DNA of 64,000 nt from Sphingomonadales bacterium (GTDB lineage Bacteria > Pseudomonadota > Alphaproteobacteria > Sphingomonadales > Sphingomonadaceae): the NCBI GenBank assembly GCA_009995225.1, contig JAACPW010000015.1, positions 22,347 through 86,346 on the forward strand, given 5' to 3'. Both the position numbers and the translations under genes were made by a program. The notes beneath the pieces were generated by a model, which did no database searches, had not been told where the DNA came from, and was given only the letters and a program-made list of their open reading frames with translations. This document shows, piece after piece, positions 44,905-53,771 of this stretch. Position 1 is the first letter of the stretch. Each line of letters begins with the position of its first letter.

Positions 44905-46083
44905 ATGCGCTTTTCGCTGTTCGCCGCTACCGTTCTTGCCGCTTTCGCCGCCGTGCCGGTTGTGGCGCATGAGGACGAACCGGCGCCTGTCAAGACCGCT
45001 CCGGTCGCGGTCAGCCTGACGCCGGATCAGCTGCTGGCGCCCTATTACGAGGCACTGGCCCGGCAGGTCGAATTGCCGGTGGCAGGGCCGAACCCCGCAC
45101 TCGCCGCCGATGCCACGCTGACCCGCATCGCAGTGGGCAGCTGCAATCACCAGAGCGCGCCGCAGCATATGTGGGCGCAGATCGCCTCGGCCAATCCGCA
45201 GCTGTTCCTGATGATCGGCGATAATGTTTATGGCGACAATGCGTGGGATCATGATGCCGGTCTGGAGAGCCTGCGCAGCGCCTACGCGCTGCAAGCCTCG
45301 CACCCCGAGTTTGCCGGTTTCCGCGCGCAGGTGCCGATGATGGCGACCTGGGACGACCATGACTACGGCCTCAATGATGCCGGCGGCGGGTTCCCGTTCC
45401 GGCGCTGGGGTGAAACTCTGTTCGAGACCTTCTGGGGATCGTCCGACGCGGTGCGTTCACGCCCCGGCGTCTATGACAGCAGCATCACCGGGCCGGAAGG
45501 CGCGCGCGTGCAGGTCATCCTGCTCGACACGCGGTTTTTCCGGTCGGACTTGAAGCGCGCCGAATGGACCAAGGACCGCCCGCCGCTGGGCAGCTATCTG
45601 CCGGACGAGAACCTCGACAAGACCATGCTGGGCGAAACTCAGTGGGAATGGCTGCGGCAGGAGCTGGCCAAGCCTGCCGACCTCAGGATCGTGGTGTCAT
45701 CGACGCAGGTGATCACCACCGCGCACCAGTTCGAAGGCTGGACCAATATGCCGGTGGAACGCAATCGCCTGCTGGAAACGCTGAAATCCCGCGAGGCGAG
45801 CGGGCTGGTGGTCCTGTCGGGCGACCGGCACGCTGCGGGCATCTACAGGGCGCAGTACAAGGGCGAAACCATGTGGGAGCTGACCAGTTCTTCGCTCAAC
45901 CTCGCCTTCGGCAACGACAATGACCGCAGCACCCAGCGCGAACCGGATGCGGCGCGGGTGACGAAGTTCTTTTCCGAGGAGAATTACGGTCTCGTCGATA
46001 TCGACTGGAAGACCAAGGCGCTGACCATGACCCTCAAGGGCAACACCAGCGCCACACTGGCGAGCCAGACCTTCAATTTCTGA
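44905..46083 (+). CDS. Exported PhoD-like alkaline phosphatase / phosphodiesterase
   Basis: 392 residues from the ATG at 44905, with AGGGAG upstream; the longer frame to 44767 overlaps folP. A signal peptide (LFAATVLAAFAAVPVVA) is followed by a metallophosphoesterase core: GSCNHQS, LFLMIGDNVYGDN, ATWDDHDYG, and GDRHAAGIY. PhoD-family enzymes use Ca2+ and Fe3+ to hydrolyse phosphate mono- and diesters in the periplasm or outside the cell. The N-terminal Tat motif of PhoD is missing, so Sec export is expected. A perfect parS site lies 34 bp downstream of its stop. Confidence 0.9.
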   Translation: MRFSLFAATVLAAFAAVPVVAHEDEPAPVKTAPVAVSLTPDQLLAPYYEALARQVELPVAGPNPALAADATLTRIAVGSCNHQSAPQHMWAQIASANPQLFLMIGDNVYGDNAWDHDAGLESLRSAYALQASHPEFAGFRAQVPMMATWDDHDYGLNDAGGGFPFRRWGETLFETFWGSSDAVRSRPGVYDSSITGPEGARVQVILLDTRFFRSDLKRAEWTKDRPPLGSYLPDENLDKTMLGETQWEWLRQELAKPADLRIVVSSTQVITTAHQFEGWTNMPVERNRLLETLKSREASGLVVLSGDRHAAGIYRAQYKGETMWELTSSSLNLAFGNDNDRSTQREPDAARVTKFFSEENYGLVDIDWKTKALTMTLKGNTSATLASQTFNF

Positions 46084-46117
46084 TCCAATTCAGACCCGGC
46101 CTGCGGTGTTCCGCTTA

Positions 46118-46133
46118 TGTTTCACGTGAAACA
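46118..46133. promoter_or_regulatory. parS site (perfect ParB-binding palindrome)
   Basis: TGTTTCACGTGAAACA, a 16-bp perfect palindrome identical to the canonical chromosomal parS sequence, in the gap between convergent genes. ParB binds it and spreads; with ParA it moves the origin region to the cell poles. Confidence 0.95.
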
Positions 46134-46174
46134 CTTTGGGCCGGGTAGGATTTGTGCAGAATAATCGCGCAAAT

Positions 46175-46933
46175 TCAAAGGGTAAATCCGCCGTCCGACA
46201 CCATCACATGGCCGGTAATGTTGGAAGCGGCGTCGCTCAACAGATACAGAATGCTGTCGGCCATCTCTTCGGAGGTGGCGAAGCGACCCAGAGGCGTGGT
46301 CTTGGCCATCGCCCTGATCGTCGCGTCCCTCCCGATCGCAGCGACCGAACGCTGGAAATCCTCCCCCGATTCCCAGATCGCTGTATCCACGCCGCCAGGG
46401 GCTATTGCATTGACGCGGATGCCTTTTCCGGCATTTTCAACCGCTGCGATCCGCGCCACGTGGGCAACTGCCGCCTTGGACACGCCATAGGGGCCAATGC
46501 CGGGCACGGGCTTCAATCCTGTGACCGACGCGACCACCACCGCGCTGCCGCCGGTGTCGCCCATGGCCCTGAGCGCGGTGGCCAGCGTCAGGAAAGCGCC
46601 GTCCAGATTGACCGCCATCACCCGGCGCCATTCCGTCAACGAAATCGACGCAATTGGCCCGCCAGCGCCGATACCTGCGTTGACCAAGGCATGGTCTAGA
46701 CCGGTCAAGCGCGGCTCTAGGCTGTGCCAAAGCGCCTCGTCCGCGACGCTGCCGACAATGCGGTGAACGTCGCCCGGAAGGTCCAGCCGATCCAGCCCAG
46801 CGCCATCGACATCGACCAGAAACAGCCGCGAAGCCCCCCGTGCTGCCAGCGCCTTGGCGCAGGCTGCCCCGATGCCCGATGCTGCCCCTGTGACAAGCGC
46901 CGAGCGTCCTGCGAAATCCTGATGGTGTGTCAT
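46175..46933 (-). CDS. Short-chain dehydrogenase/reductase
   Basis: 252 residues from the ATG at 46933; a TTG at 46969 overlapping the regulator's stop would add 12 residues. The cofactor motif TGAASGIG (15-22), NAGIG, and the catalytic YGVSK with the preceding Ser in VASVTGLKP are conserved, and the C-terminus ends with GHVMVSDGGFTL. Classical SDR, NAD(P)-dependent; substrate unknown. It lies directly downstream of, and is possibly co-transcribed with, the NtrC-like regulator gene. Confidence 0.92.
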   Translation of the reverse strand: MTHHQDFAGRSALVTGAASGIGAACAKALAARGASRLFLVDVDGAGLDRLDLPGDVHRIVGSVADEALWHSLEPRLTGLDHALVNAGIGAGGPIASISLTEWRRVMAVNLDGAFLTLATALRAMGDTGGSAVVVASVTGLKPVPGIGPYGVSKAAVAHVARIAAVENAGKGIRVNAIAPGGVDTAIWESGEDFQRSVAAIGRDATIRAMAKTTPLGRFATSEEMADSILYLLSDAASNITGHVMVSDGGFTL

Positions 46934-46965
46934 GACGCCGTGGCTAAGCCCACGCGCCGCGCCGA

Positions 46966-48411
46966 TCAAGCCGCGTTATCGATCCCCAGATCGGACAGCT
47001 TGCGATACAGGGTCGAGCGCCCGATCCCCAGCCTGCGGGCCACTTCGGTCATCCGGCCGCGATAATGGCCGATGGCAAGGCGGATCACATCGGCTTCAAT
47101 CTCTTCGAGCGGACGCAGGTTCCCGTCGGGTGTGTAGAGCATGACGCCCACGCCTTCATGCGCGCTGGCCACAGTGACGCTGCCTTGTTCGCCCAGCATT
47201 TCCGAAAGCTGAGGGAAGCTGTCGGCGCCCAGCGAATTGCTTTCGCAATAAACGGCAGCGCGGAACAGCACGGATTGCAGCTGGCGCACATTGCCCGGCC
47301 AATCGTAAGCCGCCAGCAGCGCCAGGGCGCTGTCCGAGACCGAAAGGTGGATCAGACCCGGCTGTTCGCCGATCCGGGCGAGGAAATGGCGGGTCAGGGC
47401 GGGGATATCGCCGGTCCGGTCGCGTAAGGGCGGAAGGACAATTCGCGTCGCACCCAGCTTTGCAGCCAGGTTGGCATCGAACTGTCCAGCCTGCACCATG
47501 CGGTCCAGCCCGACATTGCTGGTCACAAGTAGCCGCACATCGACGCGAAAGCCGTAGCTTGCGCCCACGGGACGGATAATGCCGGTGTCGAGCGCCTCGG
47601 CCAGGCGTTGCTGGAGAACGGGGTTGAGGCGGTCAATTTCGTCGAGGATCAGCGTTCCGCCGTCGCAGTGCTGGAAGGCGCCGATCTGGCGATCAAACGC
47701 GCCGGGAAAGCTGCCGGGTTCATGCCCGAACAGCACCGAATCGATCGATGCGGGCGGAACGCTGGCGAGGTTGATGATTCGCAAGGTTTCCTTGGACCGC
47801 GGCGACGCGCCGTGCATCGCGCGCATCAGCATTTCCTTGCCCGTGCCGGTTTCGCCTTCGATCAGCACATGGCCGTGGCCGCGCGCGGCCTTGGCCGCCT
47901 GCGCCAGCGCCGTGCGGAACTGCGGGGCGGTGCCGATCATCGCATCGAAATCGAGCTGTGCGGACATTTTTTCAGTGAGCGGCGCCAATTCGTTGCGCGG
48001 CGATTCGCGGGTGGTGACGGTGCGCAGCGCCTCCATCAGCCGATCCGGCGAGACGGGTTTGACGAGGTAGTCCGAAGCGCCCGCCCGCATCGCTTCCACC
48101 GCCAGCAAGGGCGATGCGCTGGTGGTCAGCATCAGGATCGGAAGGGCCGGGCGGCGCGATTTGAGTTCGGCGATCAGCTGGCACGCATCGTCCCCCGGCA
48201 CCCACTGGTCGAGCAGAATCGCGGAGAGCTGCATCCCTTCATGCGTGCCGAGCATCGCAATGGCGGTTTCGGCATCGGTGGCAACGATCGTGCGCCAGCC
48301 ATCGCGCGCAGCAATCGCGGTGATGAGGCGCGACTGGGCTGGCTCGTCATCAATAAGCATGACGATCCGCGCATCATTTTGCGCCTCGGGAAGGCAATCA
48401 ATATCCGCCAT
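46966..48411 (-). CDS. NtrC-like response regulator with degenerate sigma-54 contact loop
   Basis: 481 residues. Receiver domain with Asp68 in ILLDQWVPGD, AAA+ domain with Walker A GETGTGKE (about 187-194) and Walker B GTLILDEIDRL, and a C-terminal Fis-type helix-turn-helix (MTEVARRLGIGRSTLYRKL). The loop that contacts sigma-54, normally ESELFGHEKGAFTGA, reads LFGHEPGSFPGAF: the essential Thr of GAFTGA is Pro. It may therefore act on sigma-70 promoters like TyrR/HupR-type proteins, or be inactive as a sigma-54 activator. No sensor kinase is adjacent. Confidence 0.92.
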   Translation of the reverse strand: MADIDCLPEAQNDARIVMLIDDEPAQSRLITAIAARDGWRTIVATDAETAIAMLGTHEGMQLSAILLDQWVPGDDACQLIAELKSRRPALPILMLTTSASPLLAVEAMRAGASDYLVKPVSPDRLMEALRTVTTRESPRNELAPLTEKMSAQLDFDAMIGTAPQFRTALAQAAKAARGHGHVLIEGETGTGKEMLMRAMHGASPRSKETLRIINLASVPPASIDSVLFGHEPGSFPGAFDRQIGAFQHCDGGTLILDEIDRLNPVLQQRLAEALDTGIIRPVGASYGFRVDVRLLVTSNVGLDRMVQAGQFDANLAAKLGATRIVLPPLRDRTGDIPALTRHFLARIGEQPGLIHLSVSDSALALLAAYDWPGNVRQLQSVLFRAAVYCESNSLGADSFPQLSEMLGEQGSVTVASAHEGVGVMLYTPDGNLRPLEEIEADVIRLAIGHYRGRMTEVARRLGIGRSTLYRKLSDLGIDNAA

Positions 48412-48709
48412 CGGTCCTGCCGCTCGCTTTCACCTGGGTTGCCGGGCCGACGGTGCGGTCCAGCGCAAGCCTTTGGCATAGCGGCGGGAGGTAAAAACGG
48501 GATTAAGACTGTGCCGGTCCGGGACAGGTGGTTTGCGCGCTGCGCACCGCAATCAAATGCGTCGCACGCGCAAGGTGACTTGAGATAGGCTGGCGGCTCC
48601 GATACGGGAGCGGGGCGGTGCCGGGTTGCGGCCACGGTAATTTTGCGGCAACCATCCGGCAACCAATCGCGCTACGGCGCGTTCGAGAGCCCAAGGGGAA
48701 TGAGGACGT
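48412..48709. other. Intergenic region upstream of the regulator and pnt operon
   Basis: 298 bp between divergent genes, containing promoters for both directions. I see no sigma-54 type GG-N10-GC pair, no palindrome and no convincing small gene. Confidence 0.55.
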
Positions 48710-48832
48710 ATGACTGTTCACGACATGGAAAAGGCTGAAGCCACCTATGGCAGCTTCATGGCGACGCTCAAATGGGCTGTGCCGGTGATCGCGATCATCG
48801 CGTTCATCGTTGTCGCTCTGATCGCCAGCTAA
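48710..48832 (+). CDS. aa3-type cytochrome c oxidase subunit IV-like small membrane protein
   Basis: 40 residues. A soluble N-terminus MTVHDMEKAEATYGSFMAT leads into a single membrane helix (WAVPVIAIIAFIVVALIAS). This is the layout and motif of the bacterial aa3-type oxidase subunit IV family, which is only about 40-50 residues and is often encoded next to genes other than the oxidase. GAGG lies 5 nt upstream of the ATG. The gene is 12 bp upstream of pntAA and is likely the first cistron of the pnt operon. The oxidase genes are not in the window. Confidence 0.85.
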   Translation: MTVHDMEKAEATYGSFMATLKWAVPVIAIIAFIVVALIAS

Positions 48833-48844
48833 GCCGCCGCCCCT

Positions 48845-49966
48845 GTGAAAATCGCCATATTGAAGGAGCGCGCCTCTGGCGAGACGCGCGTTGCCGCCAC
48901 GCCGGAAACGGTGAAGAAGTTTGCTGCGCTGGGCTGCTCGGTAGCGGTTGAGGCAGGGGCAGGGGTAATCGCTTCGATCCCCGACGAGGCCTATGCCGAA
49001 GCGGGCGCGCAGGTGGCCGATGCCGCTGCGACGGTGAAGGACTCCGATATCGTGATTGCGATCCAGGCGCCTGATCCCGCCCTGCTGGCAGGGGCAAGGC
49101 CGGGCGCGATGGTGGCGGCGCTGTTCGATCCCTTCGCGAAGCGCGCCGTGGTCGATGCCTATGCCGCTGCCGGGCTGGAGGCGCTGAGCATGGAGTTCAT
49201 GCCGCGCATCACCCGCGCACAGGGCATGGATGTGCTGTCATCGCAATCGAACCTCGCCGGATACAAGGCGGTGCTGGCAGCAGCCGACACCTATGGCCGC
49301 GCTTTTCCGATGATGATGACCGCCGCCGGCACGGTGCAGGCTGCACGCGCCTTTATCATGGGGGTCGGCGTCGCGGGCCTTCAGGCGATCGCGACCGCGC
49401 GCCGACTGGGCGCGCAGGTTTCGGCGACCGACGTGCGCTCCGCGACCAAGGAGCAGATCCAGTCGCTGGGCGCCAAGCCGATCTTCGTCGAAAATGTCGC
49501 CGGAATCGAAGGCGAAGGTTCGGGCGGCTATGCCACCGAGATGAGCGAGGAATATCAGAAGGCGCAAGCCGAACTGGTTTCCAGCCACATCGCCAAGCAG
49601 GATATCGTCATCACCACCGCCCTGATACCGGGCCGCACAGCCCCTCGGCTGATCACCGACGCCCAGATTGCGACGATGAAGCCGGGCAGCGTGATTTTCG
49701 ATCTGGCGGTGGCGCAGGGCGGCAATGTCGAAGGGTCGGTGCCCGATGAAACCGTGATCAAGCACGGGGTCAAGATCATCGGCTTTTCCAACACGCCTGC
49801 GCACCTGCCCGCCGATGCATCGGCGCTGTTTTCGCGTAACCATTTCATCATGTTCCAGGCGTTTTGGGACAAGGAGCAGGGCAAGCCTGTATTCGACGAG
49901 GAAATCGGCAATGCGATCCGGCTGACGCACGGTGGCAAGGTCGTCAACGAAAGGCTGCTTGCTTAA
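48845..49966 (+). CDS. pntAA: NAD(P) transhydrogenase subunit alpha, part 1 (PntAA)
   Basis: 373 residues from a GTG. The NAD-binding domain I is recognisable: KIAILKERASGETRVAATP, the RQD-loop region ITRAQGMDVLSSQSNLAGYK, and the Rossmann motif GVGVAGLQAIATARRLGAQV. In the split form found in alphaproteobacteria the alpha subunit is two peptides. The enzyme uses the proton gradient to make NADPH from NADH. Followed after 4 bp by the PH-domain gene, then pntAB and pntB. Confidence 0.96.
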   Translation: MKIAILKERASGETRVAATPETVKKFAALGCSVAVEAGAGVIASIPDEAYAEAGAQVADAAATVKDSDIVIAIQAPDPALLAGARPGAMVAALFDPFAKRAVVDAYAAAGLEALSMEFMPRITRAQGMDVLSSQSNLAGYKAVLAAADTYGRAFPMMMTAAGTVQAARAFIMGVGVAGLQAIATARRLGAQVSATDVRSATKEQIQSLGAKPIFVENVAGIEGEGSGGYATEMSEEYQKAQAELVSSHIAKQDIVITTALIPGRTAPRLITDAQIATMKPGSVIFDLAVAQGGNVEGSVPDETVIKHGVKIIGFSNTPAHLPADASALFSRNHFIMFQAFWDKEQGKPVFDEEIGNAIRLTHGGKVVNERLLA

Positions 49967-49970
49967 GCCG

Positions 49971-50336
49971 ATGGGCCTGCTCAACGCCACTGTCTGGGAC
50001 GCCCAGGACGCCGCCGAAGACCTCGCCTATGCGCTGGGCAAGGGGGAAACGGTGCGCATGGCGTCCAAGCTGGTGCGCGATTCGATCATCTTCACCGACC
50101 GCCGGATCCTGATGATCGATGTGCAGGGGCTGACCGGATCGAAGAAGCGGTTCCTGACCATCCCATACCGGGCGATCACCACCTTCACGCTGGAAAGCGC
50201 AGGGCACTTCGATCTCGATACTGAAATCACACTGACGATTTCGGGCGCCGCGCCGATTGCGTTCAATGTCAGCCGGGGCGCGGATGTGCCGGGGCTGGTG
50301 ACGCTGCTGACCGAATATCTTGCGCCGGGGAAATAG
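49971..50336 (+). CDS. PH-domain protein (YvbH/bPH_1-like) inside the pnt operon
   Basis: 121 residues from the ATG at 49971, 4 bp after pntAA stops; a longer in-frame start overlaps pntAA. The sequence fits the bacterial pleckstrin-homology domain (bPH_1): GKGETVRMASKLVRDSIIFTDRRILMID and SKKRFLTIPYRAITTFTLESAG, with eight predicted short strands. Such domains mediate protein or membrane contacts and have no catalysis. It sits between the two halves of the transhydrogenase alpha subunit, 9 bp before pntAB, so it is surely in the same transcript. Function in this place is unknown. Confidence 0.9.
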   Translation: MGLLNATVWDAQDAAEDLAYALGKGETVRMASKLVRDSIIFTDRRILMIDVQGLTGSKKRFLTIPYRAITTFTLESAGHFDLDTEITLTISGAAPIAFNVSRGADVPGLVTLLTEYLAPGK

Positions 50337-50345
50337 GGGCACTCC

Positions 50346-50627
50346 ATGGATTTTATTGCGATTCTCTCGATCTTCGTGCTGGCCTGCTTCGTGGGCTATT
50401 ACGTTGTCTGGTCGGTGACCCCGGCGCTGCACACGCCGCTGATGGCGGTGACGAATGCGATTTCGTCCGTCATCATCGTCGGCGCGCTGATCGCGGCGGC
50501 AGAGGCCAACAGTCCGGCGGCCAAGTATCTCGGCCTGTTCGGGGTGGTACTGGCCAGCATCAACATTTTCGGCGGCTTTGCCGTCACGCAGCGCATGCTC
50601 GCGATGTACAAGAAGAAGGGCAAGTAA
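50346..50627 (+). CDS. pntAB: NAD(P) transhydrogenase subunit alpha, part 2 (PntAB)
   Basis: 93 residues with three membrane helices (IAILSIFVLACFVGYYVVW, AISSVIIVGALIAAA, LGLFGVVLASINIFGGFAV), matching the membrane part of the alpha subunit in split transhydrogenases. The terminal VTQRMLAMYKKKG is conserved. It ends 3 bp before pntB. Confidence 0.95.
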   Translation: MDFIAILSIFVLACFVGYYVVWSVTPALHTPLMAVTNAISSVIIVGALIAAAEANSPAAKYLGLFGVVLASINIFGGFAVTQRMLAMYKKKGK

Positions 50628-50630
50628 GCG

Positions 50631-52088
50631 ATGAGCTTCTCCATCCTTGCCTCCGGCGCCGTTGGCGCTTCGGCGACCCCGGCCTGGGCGATGCTCGCCT
50701 ATCTGGTGTCGGGCGTGTTCTTCATCCTTGCGCTGCGCGGCCTGTCCAGCCCGGCAACCAGTCAGACCGGCAATCGCAACGGCATGATCGGCATGGGCAT
50801 TGCGGTCGCGACGACGCTGATCACGCATGAGATTGCCAACATCATCGAAATCCTGATCGCGGTCGGCATCGGCGGGGCCATCGGGGTTGTGATCGCGCGC
50901 CGCATCGCGATGACGGCCATGCCGGAACTCGTGGCAGGCTTCCACAGCCTTGTCGGCCTTGCCGCGGTGGTGGTGGGCTTTGGCGCGTGGCTCGACCCGG
51001 AATCCTTCGGGATCGTCGATGCAGCCGGGCAGATCCTTAGCGTCAGCCGCGTGGAACTGGGCCTTGGCATTGCCATCGGGGCGATCACCTTCTCCGGCTC
51101 GATCATCGCATTCCTCAAGCTGTCGGGCCGGATGAGCGGATCGCCGATCATGCTGCCGGGGCGGCATGTCATCAATCTGGGGACGCTGGTCGCGATCCTG
51201 GCGCTGATCGGGCTTTACACCGTCTCGCCCGATGGCGGCGCGGGTGAGGGCTGGATGATCATCGCGATTGCGGTGCTGGCCTTCATCATCGGCTTCCTGT
51301 TGATCATCCCGATCGGCGGGGCGGACATGCCGGTGGTTGTCTCGATGCTCAACTCCTACTCGGGCTGGGCCGCGGCGGCGATGGGCTTCACACTCGGCAA
51401 TTCGGCGATGATCATCACCGGCGCGCTGGTCGGTTCGTCCGGCGCGATTCTCAGCTACATCATGTGCCGCGCCATGAACCGCAGCTTCATTTCGGTGATC
51501 GCCGGCGGCTTTGGCGCCGCGCCCGAAGCGGGGGGTGCCGGCGGCGCGCGCGAACAGCGGCCCTACAAGCAGGGCAGCGCGGAGGATGCCGCCTACATGC
51601 TCGAACAAGCCGAGAAGGTCATTATCATCCCCGGCTACGGGATGGCGGTGGCGCAGGCCCAGCACGCCCTTCGCGAAATGGGCGACAAGCTCAAGGAAAA
51701 GGGCGTGGAGGTGAAGTATGCCATCCACCCCGTCGCAGGGCGTATGCCGGGACACATGAACGTGCTGCTGGCCGAAGCATCCGTGCCTTACGACGAAGTG
51801 TTCGAACTCGAAGACATCAACTCGGAATTTGCTCAGTGCGATGTCGCCTTTATCATCGGCGCGAACGACGTGGTGAACCCCGCGGCCAAGACCGACAAGT
51901 CATCGCCCATCTACGGCATGCCGGTGTTCGACGTGGAAAAGGCCAAGCAGGTGTTCTTCATCAAGCGTTCGATGGGCGGCGTAGGCTATGCCGGGGTCGA
52001 TAACGACGTGTTCTACATGAACCAGACCGTGATGCTGCTGGCCGACGCCAAGAAGATGGTCGAGGAAATCGTCAAGTCGCTCGATTGA
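50631..52088 (+). CDS. pntB: NAD(P) transhydrogenase subunit beta (PntB)
   Basis: 485 residues. Eight to nine membrane helices come first (AYLVSGVFFILALRGLSSP, GAITFSGSIIAFLKLSGRM), then the NADP-binding domain III from about 310 (IIIPGYGMAVAQAQHALREM, HPVAGRMPGHMNVLLAEA, VNPAAKTDKSSPIYGMP, FFIKRSMGGVGYAGVDN). It completes the proton-pumping transhydrogenase, which supplies NADPH. It is the last gene of the pnt operon. Confidence 0.97.
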   Translation: MSFSILASGAVGASATPAWAMLAYLVSGVFFILALRGLSSPATSQTGNRNGMIGMGIAVATTLITHEIANIIEILIAVGIGGAIGVVIARRIAMTAMPELVAGFHSLVGLAAVVVGFGAWLDPESFGIVDAAGQILSVSRVELGLGIAIGAITFSGSIIAFLKLSGRMSGSPIMLPGRHVINLGTLVAILALIGLYTVSPDGGAGEGWMIIAIAVLAFIIGFLLIIPIGGADMPVVVSMLNSYSGWAAAAMGFTLGNSAMIITGALVGSSGAILSYIMCRAMNRSFISVIAGGFGAAPEAGGAGGAREQRPYKQGSAEDAAYMLEQAEKVIIIPGYGMAVAQAQHALREMGDKLKEKGVEVKYAIHPVAGRMPGHMNVLLAEASVPYDEVFELEDINSEFAQCDVAFIIGANDVVNPAAKTDKSSPIYGMPVFDVEKAKQVFFIKRSMGGVGYAGVDNDVFYMNQTVMLLADAKKMVEEIVKSLD

Positions 52089-52133
52089 TGGCGCGAACTT
52101 GGCGTTCCGGAAAGGACACGACAGGGCAGGAAG

Positions 52134-52502
52134 ATGGAAATGCGCAACCGATCTTTTGCAGCTGACAAAGCGGCGGCAAGCAGTGCCAGGATTGCCGGGC
52201 TGATGCTGGGCGCGGTCATGCTGTCCGCCTGCGCTCAGACCATCGCCAAAAGCCGGGTCGAAAGCGCACTGATCGACGCCGGATTGGGCGAACGCAACGC
52301 TACCTGCATGGCAGAGCGTATGGTTGATCGGCTCAGCATCAGCCAGTTGCGCAAGCTTGAAGGGCTCAAGGCGCAAAACGGTGAATCGGCCCGCCCCACC
52401 ACGCTGGATGGCTACATCGACCGCGTTCGCCGGGTGGGCGATGCCGAAGTGCTGGCGGTGACCAGCAGTTCGGCCGCGCTGTGCGCCGTGGGACTCGGCT
52501 GA
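52134..52502 (+). CDS. Hypothetical lipoprotein
   Basis: 122 residues; AGGAAG just before the ATG. The N-terminus has about 16 charged residues, then a hydrophobic run AGLMLGAVMLSAC ending in a lipobox cysteine. The mature part (RVESALIDAGLGERNATCMAERMVDRLSISQLRKL) is helical with two further cysteines. No known family recognised. It lies 45 bp after pntB and 57 bp before the beta-helix gene, so it could belong to either transcript. Confidence 0.75.
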   Translation: MEMRNRSFAADKAAASSARIAGLMLGAVMLSACAQTIAKSRVESALIDAGLGERNATCMAERMVDRLSISQLRKLEGLKAQNGESARPTTLDGYIDRVRRVGDAEVLAVTSSSAALCAVGLG

Positions 52503-52559
52503 GGCTTGCTATTTCTCCCCGCGATGCGCCACACTGCGCGAACGGAGAGGGAGAATATC

Positions 52560-53771
52560 ATGAACCGACTGGCATTGGCCGCCGTGCTGCTGACATCCGT
52601 GGGAGGTTGGACAGCAGCGCCGCTCGTCGCCGAGACGCTCCGGGTGGAGCCGGGCGAGGGTGCGGGCGAGCGATTGCAGGAGGCGCTTATCCTGGCCGCG
52701 CCGGGCGATGTCATCGAACTGGGCGCGGGCCGCTTCGCTTTGACCGATGGACTCAGCCTTGATGTCGACGGGGTAACAGTGCGCGGGGCGGGGATGGACA
52801 CAACCGTGCTCGATTTCACGGGCCAGCAAGGCGCTGGTGAAGGTCTGCTCGTCACGTCTGACAATGTTACCTTGCGCGATTTCGCGGTCGAAAACCCCAA
52901 GGGTGACGGGATCAAATCCAAGGGCGCGGACCAGATCATCTACCATGGCTTGCGGGTCGAATGGACAGGTGGGCCAAAAGCCAGCAACGGCGCTTATGGT
53001 ATCTACCCGGTCGAGAGCATGAACGTGTTGGTGCAGGACAATTATGTGCGCGGCGCGTCAGATGCGGGGATCTACGTCGGTCAGTCGGAAAACATCATCG
53101 TGCGCCGCAACCGCGTTTTTGAAAATGTTGCCGGGATCGAGATCGAGAACTCCAACCACGCCGAAGTGACCGAAAACCTTGCCACGCGTAACACCGGCGG
53201 CATTCTGGTGTTCGATCTGCCAGGGTTGCCCAAGGTCGGCGGTGGCAGCGTGCTGATCGCCCGCAACGCGGTGATCGACAACAATACAGATAATTTCGCG
53301 CCTGAAGGCAACATCGTCGCCAGCGTTCCGGCGGGAACAGGGGTGATGGTGATGGCAAACAGGCAGGTGCATATCCAGCAGAATGCTCTGGTGAACAACG
53401 GCACTGCGCACATTTTGCTCACTGTATATTCGCGCGATTTCAGCGATGAACGTTATGAGCCGCGCCCTGTCGACATCCTTGTCAGCGGGAATATCTATGG
53501 CCGCGCCGGTTTTGCGCCCGACATTCCCGGGGGCGCGGATCTGACATCGGCGTTAGGTGGTGATCTGCCCGCAATCATAACTGATGGCCGGCATCAGGAC
53601 TTGAAAGTGTGGGATTTGCAGCCGGTCCTTTCCCTTGGCCTGACCGAGATGAGACAGGCTTTCGATCAGGCGAATCCGGCAGTTACTGTGCCTGACATTC
53701 CGCAGATATTCCCACCTGTCGCCAGTCTTTCTGTCAGTTTGCCGAAAGAGATGGAGGCCCGGCTGAAGTGA
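52560..53771 (+). CDS. Exported parallel beta-helix protein (TIGR03805-type)
   Basis: 403 residues from the ATG at 52560, after GAGAGG; the longer frame to 52506 lacks support. A signal peptide (LALAAVLLTSVGGWTAAPLVA) is followed by RLQEALILAAPGDVIELGAG and stacked coils with periodic N/D/G motifs (DNYVRGASDAGIYVGQSENI, VRRNRVFENVAGIEIENS). This matches the beta-helix family known to occur in two-gene pairs with a diheme cytochrome, which follows here with a GTGA overlap. The C-terminus is non-repetitive. Likely periplasmic or surface-located; the ligand or substrate is unknown. Confidence 0.88.
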   Translation: MNRLALAAVLLTSVGGWTAAPLVAETLRVEPGEGAGERLQEALILAAPGDVIELGAGRFALTDGLSLDVDGVTVRGAGMDTTVLDFTGQQGAGEGLLVTSDNVTLRDFAVENPKGDGIKSKGADQIIYHGLRVEWTGGPKASNGAYGIYPVESMNVLVQDNYVRGASDAGIYVGQSENIIVRRNRVFENVAGIEIENSNHAEVTENLATRNTGGILVFDLPGLPKVGGGSVLIARNAVIDNNTDNFAPEGNIVASVPAGTGVMVMANRQVHIQQNALVNNGTAHILLTVYSRDFSDERYEPRPVDILVSGNIYGRAGFAPDIPGGADLTSALGGDLPAIITDGRHQDLKVWDLQPVLSLGLTEMRQAFDQANPAVTVPDIPQIFPPVASLSVSLPKEMEARLK

